Source of the DNA: Tsukamurella conjunctivitidis
GTDB taxonomy: Bacteria; Actinomycetota; Actinomycetes; Mycobacteriales; Mycobacteriaceae
DNA length: 64,000 nt
Direction of reading: 5' to 3'
Assembly (NCBI RefSeq): GCF_007858475.1
Contig: NZ_VIGX01000018.1
Coordinates: forward strand, 1-64,000
The notes under the pieces are model-generated. The model was not told where the DNA came from. It searched no databases and saw only the letters and a list, made by a program, of their open reading frames with translations. How positions within the stretch are numbered: position 1 is the first letter of the stretch; every line of letters starts with the position of its first letter. The translations under genes and the position numbers were made by a program. Shown here one piece after another: positions 37,331 through 45,056 of this stretch.

Positions 37331-38506
37331 ATGACCGAGCCGATCCGCGTGGCCCTCGTGGGCTGCGGCAACATCGCCCTGGGCTTTCACATCCCCGCGT
37401 ACCTCGCCGCCGACGACCGGTTCCGCATCGTCGGCATCGCCGATCCGACCCCGGAGCGGCTCGAGCTCGGCCGTGTCGCCGCAGGACTCACGCCGCAGCA
37501 GGTGCACGCGGACGTCGCCGACCTCCTGGCCCGCGAGGACGTCGACGCGCTCGACCTGTGCACCCCGCAGCACCTGCACCGCGACGTCGCGGTCGCCGCC
37601 GCCCGCGCGGGCAAGCACGTGTTGTGCGAGAAGCCGATCGCCGCGGTCCCCGCGGACGCCGAGGCCATGCGCGCGGCCGCCGCGGAAGCGGGAACGGTGC
37701 TCGCCGTGGTCGCGAACTACCTGTTCTTCCCGGAGGTGGTGGCGCTCCGGAGGATCATCGACTCCGGCGAGCTGGGTGAGATCCGCACGGCGCGCGTCGA
37801 CATGCTGGGTGTCCTGGACCTGCCGGGCGCGGCGGGGTACCGTCCCGCGTGGCGCCACGATCCCGCGCAGGCGGGTGGGGGAGTCCTGGTCGACATGCTG
37901 CACGGTGTGTACCTCGCCGAGGCGCTCCTCGGCGCGCGTGCGGAGCGGGTCTCGGCCTTCGTGGACAGCGCGACAGATGGCGACGCCGTTGACGGAATCG
38001 CGTTGTGTCGCCTCGAGGCCGGCCGTCGCGTCGCGCTGGTGAACATCGGCTGGGGCGTGGGCCAGGGAGGAATCGCGGTCGAGGGCGATCGCGGCCGGGC
38101 CGTCGCCCACTACCGTGCGGACGGGACCATGCCGTGGGCGCCGTTCGAATCTCTCACCGTCACCACGAAGTCCGGGACGCGCACCGCCGACCTCCCGATG
38201 GGAGCTGAACTGGAGCCGCTCATCGCCGCGTCGATGCGGGAGACCGTGCTCGACTTCGCCGATGCGGTCGCCGGCGGCCGCGCCCCCGTCGTCGATGCCG
38301 CAGTCGCCCGGCACATCCTCGAGATCACGGTCGCCGCGTACGCGTCGGGCGCCCTCGGCGCGACGGTGCCGCTCCCGCTCGACGGTGCGCTCTTCGCCTC
38401 GGGCGCCTCGGGCCTCGCCGACATCGGGGTGCCCGAGGACTCCTTCGTGCGCCGCCGCGGTCTGTTCGGGCTCTCGGTTCCGGCGTCGTCCGGGATCGGG
38501 GGCTGA
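37331..38506 (+). CDS. Gfo/Idh/MocA family oxidoreductase
   Basis: 391 residues. Rossmann motif LVGCGNIALGFHIPAY, catalytic Lys in LCEKPIAAVPADAEAM near residue 100, and the active-site segment GGGVLVDMLHGVYLAEALLGA, with Asp and His placed as in inositol dehydrogenases. It lies 25 bp after the previous dehydrogenase gene and one base before the TIM-barrel gene at 38508. The tight dehydrogenase/TIM-barrel pairing mirrors the 30779/29730 pair. Substrate not deducible. Confidence 0.87.
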   Translation: MTEPIRVALVGCGNIALGFHIPAYLAADDRFRIVGIADPTPERLELGRVAAGLTPQQVHADVADLLAREDVDALDLCTPQHLHRDVAVAAARAGKHVLCEKPIAAVPADAEAMRAAAAEAGTVLAVVANYLFFPEVVALRRIIDSGELGEIRTARVDMLGVLDLPGAAGYRPAWRHDPAQAGGGVLVDMLHGVYLAEALLGARAERVSAFVDSATDGDAVDGIALCRLEAGRRVALVNIGWGVGQGGIAVEGDRGRAVAHYRADGTMPWAPFESLTVTTKSGTRTADLPMGAELEPLIAASMRETVLDFADAVAGGRAPVVDAAVARHILEITVAAYASGALGATVPLPLDGALFASGASGLADIGVPEDSFVRRRGLFGLSVPASSGIGG

Positions 38507-38507
38507 C

Positions 38508-39458
38508 GTGCAGATCGGATTGCTCACCGACAGTCTCTCGGACCTGACCCGCGCCGAGGCGCTCGACACCGCGGTGGACCTCGGTGTCGAGACCGTCGAG
38601 ATCGGCTTGGGCGGCGTGCACGGCGGGTGGTCGCCCGCCCCGCACGCCGACCTGGCGGAACTCCGCAGCGACGGTGGCGCGCGTGCGGCCCTGGCCCGCG
38701 ACATCGCGTCTCGCGGCCTGCGCCTCGAGGCCTTCAACGCCTCCGGTAACCCGCTGCATCCCCGGCACGGGGAGCGCGATGCCGCCGTCCTGCGCGGCGC
38801 TCTCCAGCTCGCGCAGGAGTTCGAGATCGGCACCGTCGTCACTATGTCCGGCCTTCCCGGCTATCCGGGGGACACCGTGCCACCGTGGATCACCACCGTC
38901 TGGCCGCCCGAGAATCTGGAACTCCTGGACTACCAGTGGGAGCGGGCGATCGAGTGGTGGGGGCCGATCGCCGACGAGGCCCGTGCCAGGGGCGTGCGGA
39001 TCGCCGTCGAGATGCACGCGAACCAGCTCGTCTACAGCGTCCCCGGCCTCTTACGGCTGCGCGCCGCCGTCGGCGACGCGGTGGGCGCGAACGTCGATCC
39101 CAGCCATCTCATCTGGATGGGCGCCGACCCGCTCGCCGCGATCCGCGCGCTGGACGGCGCGATCCATCACGTCCACGCCAAAGACACCCGCATCGAGGAC
39201 CGCGCTGCGGTCGCCTCGCGGCTCGAGACCGTCCCGAACCCGCGCACCGAGGAGCGGGCGTGGAACTACGTCGCGGTCGGCACCGGGCACCCCGACGGCG
39301 TCGACTTCTGGGTGCGGTTCATCGCGAACGCGCGCCTCGCGGGCTACGACGGTCCGCTGTCCATCGAGAACGAGGACTACACGCTGGGCCAGCGCGAATC
39401 CGTGGCGCTGGCCGTCGAGACGCTGCGCGGAGCGCAGAAACTGGAGGAGGTGCGATGA
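38508..39458 (+). CDS. Sugar phosphate isomerase/epimerase-type TIM-barrel enzyme
   Basis: 316 residues from GTG 38508. It is a clear paralogue of the 29730 product: both have VVTMSGLPG, a Leu-Asp-xx-Trp-Glu segment (ELLDYQWERAIEWW), a metal Glu in AVEMHANQLVYS, Asp/His in NVDPSHLIW, His in HHVHAKDTR and Glu in SIENEDYTLGQ. These are the ligands of the xylose isomerase-like superfamily. Expected reactions are epimerisation, dehydration or cleavage of a keto-sugar or keto-cyclitol formed by the neighbouring dehydrogenases. It overlaps the next dehydrogenase gene by 4 bp. Confidence 0.86.
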   Translation: MQIGLLTDSLSDLTRAEALDTAVDLGVETVEIGLGGVHGGWSPAPHADLAELRSDGGARAALARDIASRGLRLEAFNASGNPLHPRHGERDAAVLRGALQLAQEFEIGTVVTMSGLPGYPGDTVPPWITTVWPPENLELLDYQWERAIEWWGPIADEARARGVRIAVEMHANQLVYSVPGLLRLRAAVGDAVGANVDPSHLIWMGADPLAAIRALDGAIHHVHAKDTRIEDRAAVASRLETVPNPRTEERAWNYVAVGTGHPDGVDFWVRFIANARLAGYDGPLSIENEDYTLGQRESVALAVETLRGAQKLEEVR

Positions 39459-40456
39459 GCAGGACCCGGATCGCGGTGCTGGGTTGCGGCCGGATCGGGC
39501 GAGTGCACGCCGATTCCGTCGCGGTGAGCGACCGCGCCGAGCTGACGTGGGTCTTCGACCCGATCGAGGCGGCTGCACGGGAGGTCGGGGAGCGCTACGG
39601 CGCGGCGTGGGCGACCGACGTGGAGGACGTCCTCGCGGCCGGCGATGTGGACGCCGTCGTGGTGGCCTCGCCCACGCCGACGCACGTGGACCTGCTCAGC
39701 CGAGCGGTGCGCACCGGCCGGACCGTGCTGTGCGAGAAGCCCATCGACCTCGACATCGCCCGGGTCGACGCCTGCCGCGCCGATCTCGGCGACCTCACCG
39801 ACAGGGTGATGCTCGGCTTCAACAGGCGGTTCGACGCCTCCTTCGCCGAGGTCCGCCGTCGCGTCGACGCGGGAGAGGTCGGCCCGCTGGAGCAGCTCAC
39901 CATCGTCAGCCGCGATCCCGCGCCGCCGCCGGCGGACTACGTCGCCTCGTCGGGCGGGCTGTTCCGGGACATGATGATCCACGATCTCGATCTCGCTCGG
40001 TCCTTCCTCGGCGAGGTGGTGGCGGTGTCGGCCCTGGGATCGAACCTGGTCTCCGCGGAGATCCGCGCGGCCGGCGACGTCGACGGCGCCATGGTGGTGC
40101 TGCGCGGCGCCGGCGGGCAGCTGGCGACGATCACCAACTCCCGGCGCTGCGCCTACGGCTACGACCAGCGGCTCGAGGCCTTCGGCGCGTTGGGCGCGCT
40201 CACCGCGGCCAATCAGCACGCGACCTCCGTGAACTTCTCGGGGGCGGCGTACACCGGTGCCGCGGGCCCGGCCCTGAACTTCTTCCTGGATCGCTACACG
40301 CCCGCCTACCGTGCCGAGCTCGACGCCTTCGTGACGATGACCGAGACCGGCGGCGTCGCGTCGCCCGGGTTCGACGACGGCCGGGCCGCGCTGCTGCTCG
40401 CCGACGCCGCTGCCGAGTCGCTCCGCACCGGAGCCGTGGTGGAGGTCCGCGCGTGA
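39455..40456 (+). CDS. Gfo/Idh/MocA oxidoreductase, inositol 2-dehydrogenase-like (IolG paralogue)
   Basis: 333 residues from ATG 39455 with GGAGGTGCG before it. It has the compact inositol-dehydrogenase layout: VLGCGRIGRVHADSV, Lys in LCEKPIDLD near residue 95, MLGFNRRFDASF, and GGLFRDMMIHDLDLARSFLG with the catalytic Asp and His of IolG. The C-terminus (RYTPAYRAELDAFVTM) is also IolG-like. A second IolG is encoded at 54520 in the iol operon, so this copy may act on another isomer such as scyllo- or D-chiro-inositol. It overlaps both neighbours by 4 bp. Confidence 0.85.
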   Translation: MSRTRIAVLGCGRIGRVHADSVAVSDRAELTWVFDPIEAAAREVGERYGAAWATDVEDVLAAGDVDAVVVASPTPTHVDLLSRAVRTGRTVLCEKPIDLDIARVDACRADLGDLTDRVMLGFNRRFDASFAEVRRRVDAGEVGPLEQLTIVSRDPAPPPADYVASSGGLFRDMMIHDLDLARSFLGEVVAVSALGSNLVSAEIRAAGDVDGAMVVLRGAGGQLATITNSRRCAYGYDQRLEAFGALGALTAANQHATSVNFSGAAYTGAAGPALNFFLDRYTPAYRAELDAFVTMTETGGVASPGFDDGRAALLLADAAAESLRTGAVVEVRA

Positions 40457-41469
40457 CGGTGCGCTGGGGCCTGCTGTCGACGTCGGGGATCGGTCGGGTC
40501 GCCGCCCGCGCGATCGCTGCGGCCGACGGTGCCGAGCTCGTCGCCGTCGCCGGGCGCGAGCCCGATCGTGCCGCGGCGTACGCCGCCGAGGTCGGGGTGC
40601 CCGTCGCGTTCGGGAGCTACGAGGAGCTGCTCGCCGACAGCGGCATCGACGCGGTCTACGTGCCGCTGCCGATCACACTCCACGGTGAGTGGGCGATCCG
40701 GGCGCTGGAGGCGGGGAAGCACGTGCTGTGCGAGAAGCCGCTCACCCTGGACCCGGATGAGGCGACGGCTGTCTTCGACGCCGCGGAGCGTGCGGGGCGG
40801 CTCGCGATAGAGGGCTTCATGTGGCGGCTGCACCCGCAGACGCTGCTGGTCCGTCGACTGCTCGCGGAGGGCGCGGTCGGTGAGCTCGCGCTCGTCCGCG
40901 CTGCGCTCAGCGTGAGCGCCCCGCCCGGCGACATCCGGCGCACGACCGACCTCGGCGGCGGCGCGCTGGCGGATCTCGGCGGATACTGCGTCAGTGCGGT
41001 CCGCCTGTTCGGCGGCGAACCGTCGACGGTGCGTGCCGTGCGGGTCGCCGACCCCACCGGGACGGGCGCGGGCCACGATCTGCGCGCCTCCGCGGTGTTC
41101 GAGCTCGATTCCGGCGCGATGGGGCTCATCGACGTGGGCCTCGACCTGGAGCGGCGCGATCAGCTCGAGCTCGTCGGCAGCTCGGGGCGGATCGTCGTCG
41201 AGGACCCGTGGCTGTGCCGCTCGGGCACCATCGAAGTGATCCGTGGAGAGCGGTCCGAGAGTCTGCCCGCAGACCCGAGCGGAGCCTTCCGGCTCACCGC
41301 AGCGGGCCCGGACAACGAGGACGCCTACCGGATCGAGTTCGAGGCCGCGAGCGCGGCGTTCGCCGGAGAGGTGAGCCCGCCGTTCGGCCGCGCCGATGCG
41401 ATCGCGCAGGCCCGTGCTCTCGCGGCCACGCGGCGCTCCGCCGCGGAGGGCGTCACGGTCCGCCTGTAA
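40453..41469 (+). CDS. Gfo/Idh/MocA oxidoreductase of the dihydrodiol/xylose dehydrogenase subgroup
   Basis: 338 residues from GTG 40453. It differs from the other paralogues: the Rossmann loop is LLSTSGIGRVAARAI, and the active site reads GGALADLGGYCVSAVRLFGG, with Tyr where IolG-like enzymes have His. A Lys-Tyr pair (LCEKPLTLD and the DLGGY tyrosine) is characteristic of glucose-fructose oxidoreductase, D-xylose dehydrogenase and dimeric dihydrodiol dehydrogenase. It therefore probably oxidises the anomeric carbon of an aldose. It is the last gene of the eight-gene operon from 33246, followed by a hairpin. Confidence 0.85.
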   Translation: MTVRWGLLSTSGIGRVAARAIAAADGAELVAVAGREPDRAAAYAAEVGVPVAFGSYEELLADSGIDAVYVPLPITLHGEWAIRALEAGKHVLCEKPLTLDPDEATAVFDAAERAGRLAIEGFMWRLHPQTLLVRRLLAEGAVGELALVRAALSVSAPPGDIRRTTDLGGGALADLGGYCVSAVRLFGGEPSTVRAVRVADPTGTGAGHDLRASAVFELDSGAMGLIDVGLDLERRDQLELVGSSGRIVVEDPWLCRSGTIEVIRGERSESLPADPSGAFRLTAAGPDNEDAYRIEFEAASAAFAGEVSPPFGRADAIAQARALAATRRSAAEGVTVRL

Positions 41470-41481
41470 CGCCCCGCCACT

Positions 41482-41507
41482 GCCCGACGGTGCGGTCACC
41501 GTCGGGC
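41482..41507. terminator. Hairpin at the end of the importer/dehydrogenase operon
   Basis: GCCCGACGGT (41482-41491) and its exact complement (41498-41507) flank a 6-nt loop and overlap the last codons of the convergent MFS gene. Confidence 0.65.
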
Positions 41508-42908
41508 GGCGGCGTGCTCACCGGCCGACGCGGGCAGCCTCAACGCTCCGGCCAGCGGGATCAGGAGCAGTGCCGCGAAGGGCACGAAGGCGAGTCGGTA
41601 GGCGGACTCCACCGCATCCGGGTCCGCGACACCGGTGCCGAGGCGCACCGCCGCCGCGGCGGCCGCGACCCCGAGCGCGGTGCCGACCTGCTGCAGCGTC
41701 GCCGACAGGCTGTTCGCGGCCGGAAGCAGATCGCGCGGTACGTCGGCGAACATGACGGTGTTGTAGGCGCTGAAGCCGATGGACCGCACCATCCCGGAGA
41801 AGACGAGGAGCGCGGCGACGACCGGCGTCGGCGTCGCCTCGTGCACCCGGGCGAACGCGAGCAGTGTCGCCGCGCCCGCGACGATCGACCACACCAGGGT
41901 GCGCCGGAAGCCGAGCAGCCGGATGATCGGCGAGGTGAGCGGCTTGATCCCGACGTTGCCGATGAACACCGCCGTCACCATCGCGCCCGCCGTCGCCGCG
42001 CTCCATCCGAACCCCGCCTGGAAGAGCAACACGAACAGGAAGGGCGCGCCGGTGATCACCGCGCGGTAGACCGATCCGCTCACGTTGCCGGCGCGGAACG
42101 TCGGGATCCGCATGACGGCGAGGTCGAACAGCGGATCGGCGCGCCGGCCCATGCCTCGCCCGGCGGCGACGGCGAGTACGACGGCCGCGCCCAGCAGTCC
42201 GGCTACCGCCCAGGGGCGCCCGCCCTGGAGCAGCTCGACGCCGCCCGTCAGGAACACCACCGCGCCCGCCGTGAGCAGGTAGCCCCAGCGGTCGAGCGGA
42301 GTACGGATCCGTTCGTCGCGCCGGGGGAGGAGGAACGCCCCGCCGATCGCCAGCGCCACCCCGATCGGCACGTTGAGCACGAAGATCCACCGCCATCCCA
42401 GGGCGTCGGTGATGACGCCCCCGAGGAACGGGGCGATCACCGGCGCGATGAGTGACGGCCACGTCAGGTACGCCATCGCGGCGAGGAGGTCGGTGGGGCG
42501 CACCGCCCGCAGCACCGCGATCCGGCCGACGGGGATCATCAGCGCCCCGGCGATCCCTTGCGCGATGCGGAAGAGGGTCAACCACCGCAGGTCCGGCGCG
42601 AGCGCGCAGGCGACGGACGCGACGGTGAACCCCGCGACGGACCACAGGAAGACGCGACGTGTGCCGTACCGCTCGGCGGCCCACCCCGCCGCGGGGATCG
42701 CGACCGCCACCGCCAGCAGGTAGCCGACGATCGCGGGGCTGACGCCCGCCGGAGCGATCCCGAAGTCGCGGGCGATCGCCGGCGCGGCGGTCTGCAAGAC
42801 GGTGCCGTCGAGGTTCTCGAGGAACAGCGCGCCCGCCACGAGGAGCGCGAGGGGGCGGCTGAAGCTCGCGGCCTCCTGCGTGCGGAGGCGCAATCCGATG
42901 CGCAGCAT
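41496..42908 (-). CDS. MFS transporter, DHA2 (EmrB/QacA) type
   Basis: 470 residues from ATG 42908. A TTG six codons upstream would start inside a GntR-type site (42915-42926), so the ATG is preferred. Fourteen hydrophobic segments fit the DHA2 family; motif C-like and loop signatures are LENLDGTVLQTAAPAIARDFG in helix 1, AAERYGTRRVFLWS after helix 2 and FLGGVITDALGWRWIFVLNVPIG after helix 5. Such proteins are proton antiporters for drugs or metabolites, so it more likely exports than imports. It is the third gene of a leftward operon with a dioxygenase-like gene and an SDR. Confidence 0.85.
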   Translation of the reverse strand: MLRIGLRLRTQEAASFSRPLALLVAGALFLENLDGTVLQTAAPAIARDFGIAPAGVSPAIVGYLLAVAVAIPAAGWAAERYGTRRVFLWSVAGFTVASVACALAPDLRWLTLFRIAQGIAGALMIPVGRIAVLRAVRPTDLLAAMAYLTWPSLIAPVIAPFLGGVITDALGWRWIFVLNVPIGVALAIGGAFLLPRRDERIRTPLDRWGYLLTAGAVVFLTGGVELLQGGRPWAVAGLLGAAVVLAVAAGRGMGRRADPLFDLAVMRIPTFRAGNVSGSVYRAVITGAPFLFVLLFQAGFGWSAATAGAMVTAVFIGNVGIKPLTSPIIRLLGFRRTLVWSIVAGAATLLAFARVHEATPTPVVAALLVFSGMVRSIGFSAYNTVMFADVPRDLLPAANSLSATLQQVGTALGVAAAAAAVRLGTGVADPDAVESAYRLAFVPFAALLLIPLAGALRLPASAGEHAAARR

Positions 42909-42947
42909 GTCAATATGTTCGGTCAAATAGGTCTGAGGTGCAAGTTC

Positions 42948-43736
42948 TCAGTCGTACGCGCCGCAGACCTGCTGGTCCCAGTCGATCACCGAGCCGGTGA
43001 CCACGCCGCTGCGGTCCGAGAGTAGGAAGATCACCGCTGCGGCGGCGTCCTCGGCGGATGCGAGGCGACCCGCGGGCAGGCCGCGCCCGGCCTGCTCCGC
43101 CCAGTCGTCGGGAGCGTTGTGGAACCGCTTCTGCACCTGCGCCTCGCCCTCCGTCTCGGTCCAGCCGATGTTGAGGCCGTTGATCCGGATCCGGTCGAAC
43201 CGGTGCGCGTGGGCCGCGTTCTTGGTGAGCCCGATCAGCCCGGCCTTCGCGGCGACGTACGGCGCCAGGTAGGGCTGTCCTCCGTGCGCGGACATCGAGA
43301 TGATGTTGACGACGGTGCCGGGGGCGCGGCGTGCGCGCATGTCGCGCACCGCGGCGGCCATGGTGAAGAAGGGCGCCCGGAGATTGATCGCGACGTGCTC
43401 GTCGAACAGCTCCGGCGTGGTCGCGGTCAGGGTGCCACGAGACGTGAGTCCCGCCGCGTTGCACAGGCAGTCGACCCGGCCGAGGGGCTCGACCACCGCT
43501 TCCACCGATCCCGTCGCCTGCGCGGGATCGGCGACGTCGGCGCGAACGAACAGCGCCTCAGTCCCCTCCGCGGCCAGGTCGGACCGCAGGGCCTCCCCGA
43601 CAGCGGCATCCCGTCCGGAGAAGGCGACGCGGGCTCCGGCCGCGGCGGCCGCGCGGACGACGGCGGCGCCCACGCCCCTGCTGCCGCCCGATACGAAGAC
43701 GACCCTGTCCGCGAGATCGGCGGGCCGCCCGGTCAC
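42948..43736 (-). CDS. Short-chain dehydrogenase/reductase (SDR)
   Basis: 262 residues from GTG 43736, which overlaps the stop of the dioxygenase-like gene by 4 bp. Classical SDR features: NAD-binding VSGGSRGVGAAVV, cofactor-adjacent NAAG, catalytic Ser in NIISMSAHGG, and Tyr-xxx-Lys in YVAAKAG. The C-terminal motif WDQQVCGAYD is unusual. It probably oxidises or reduces a hydroxyl group of the same compound that the PhyH-like enzyme handles. The frame is open upstream by chance within the previous gene. Confidence 0.88.
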   Translation of the reverse strand: MTGRPADLADRVVFVSGGSRGVGAAVVRAAAAAGARVAFSGRDAAVGEALRSDLAAEGTEALFVRADVADPAQATGSVEAVVEPLGRVDCLCNAAGLTSRGTLTATTPELFDEHVAINLRAPFFTMAAAVRDMRARRAPGTVVNIISMSAHGGQPYLAPYVAAKAGLIGLTKNAAHAHRFDRIRINGLNIGWTETEGEAQVQKRFHNAPDDWAEQAGRGLPAGRLASAEDAAAAVIFLLSDRSGVVTGSVIDWDQQVCGAYD

Positions 43737-44923
43737 GGGCGGTGCCGCTCGTCGAGGGCGGCCAGTTCGGCCGCGAAGGCCACCGGGTCCAGACCGGACG
43801 CCAGCGCGCGGCGGGTCAGTTCCGCCTGCGTCTCGCCGTGCATGCCGCCGAGCGGTTGGTCCCGGTCCAGGTTCGACGGGAACGCGTACCCCTCGGCCGA
43901 GGCGGCGACGAGGTTCTCCACGGCGCGAGCGTCTCCGGTGGCGGCGAACCCCTGCAGCTCGGGGTAGACGGCGCGGAGGATCGCGGACCGGTCCACCGCG
44001 TCCATCGCGCGCCCGAACGCCGAGCTGATCTGCAGCAGGTTGGCCATCCGGCGGATGCTCGCCGATCGGTTCGAGCCCGCGGCGTGGAACAGCGCCGGGT
44101 TGAAGAAGACGGCGTCTCCGGCGCGCAGCGGGAGCTGAACGTGGTTCGCCTCGAAGTAGTCCCGGAACTCCGGGAGGTTGAAGGCGAGGTACCCGGGCTC
44201 GTAGCGCTGGGAGTACGGCAGGTACAGGGTAGGGCCCGATGAGACCGGCATGTCCACCTGTGCGACGGCGCCCTGCAGGGTGAGCGCTGGGGAGAGCTGG
44301 TGCGTGTGCCGTGGGAAACGCTGCGCCGTCTCCGGTTCCATGAATCCGAGGTGGTAGTCGCGGTGCGGGGACTGCGCCGCCCCGCCGGGGTTCACCACGT
44401 TGATCGCGGACGTCACCTGGTACATCGGGCCCAGCCACGCGGTCGCGACCAGCGCGAGCACATCGTTGGCGTAGTAGCGGGCGAACGAAGCGGGATCGCG
44501 GAGCGCGTGCTTGGTCAGGGCGTTCCAGATCCGGTCGTTCGCGCCCGGCGCGGCGAAATGGTCGCCGCCGCCGGAGCCGACCGCGCGCTGTTCGGCGATC
44601 ATGGCGGTGAACAGTGCTGTCGACTCGTCGAGGCCGTGCCGGTGGTCGAAGGCACCGTCGAAGACGACGATGCCCGGGCCGGTCAGGAGCGCGCGCGCCA
44701 GCTCGCCGGACAGCTGCTCGCGCTTGTCCGGATCGGCGGCGGCCTCCGTGGCCGCGGCGCCGTAGAACAGGACCCCGCGCACCGCCCGGTCCGCGAAGGG
44801 ATACGAGGCCAGGTCGGTCTCGAACTCGAGCTGCGCCGTGAACTCCTCGAGGCGGCAGTCGGCCTCGCTGATCCGGCCCGTGCGGTCCGGCGCCCCGGTC
44901 CGGTCCGGGAAGGTGGTGGACAT
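43733..44923 (-). CDS. Phytanoyl-CoA dioxygenase (PhyH) family protein
   Basis: 396 residues. Fe(II)/2-oxoglutarate oxygenase fold: the metal-binding His-x-Asp is SPHRDYHLGF near residue 184-186, and the distal His and 2-oxoglutarate-binding Arg are in FNPALFHAAGSNRSASIRR near 278-290. The chain is longer than PhyH proper (about 300), with an added N-terminal region (residues 1-100) and a C-terminal tail that is probably helical. Family members hydroxylate lipids, halogenate or demethylate small molecules. Linked to an SDR, an MFS carrier and a divergent LacI regulator inside the inositol block, it might oxidise a substituted sugar or cyclitol, for example an O-methyl inositol; that is a guess. 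Confidence 0.8.
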   Translation of the reverse strand: MSTTFPDRTGAPDRTGRISEADCRLEEFTAQLEFETDLASYPFADRAVRGVLFYGAAATEAAADPDKREQLSGELARALLTGPGIVVFDGAFDHRHGLDESTALFTAMIAEQRAVGSGGGDHFAAPGANDRIWNALTKHALRDPASFARYYANDVLALVATAWLGPMYQVTSAINVVNPGGAAQSPHRDYHLGFMEPETAQRFPRHTHQLSPALTLQGAVAQVDMPVSSGPTLYLPYSQRYEPGYLAFNLPEFRDYFEANHVQLPLRAGDAVFFNPALFHAAGSNRSASIRRMANLLQISSAFGRAMDAVDRSAILRAVYPELQGFAATGDARAVENLVAASAEGYAFPSNLDRDQPLGGMHGETQAELTRRALASGLDPVAFAAELAALDERHRP

Positions 44924-45003
44924 ATCGCTTTTCCTGACGTCGATGCGAAGCGGGAGTGGGGAATCGGTGTCCGCCCCGGATTCATCGTGGCAAGCTGTCG
45001 AGG

Positions 45004-45020
45004 TTCCGGCTACCCCGGAA
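45004..45020. promoter_or_regulatory. Palindrome upstream of the second LacI gene
   Basis: TTCCGG (45004-45009) and CCGGAA (45015-45020), 5 nt apart, lie in the 133-bp region between the divergent PhyH and LacI genes. It is a weak candidate for the LacI operator. Confidence 0.3.
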
Positions 45021-45056
45021 AACCCTCAAGAATCCCTCAGCACGAGGAGGCCCGCG

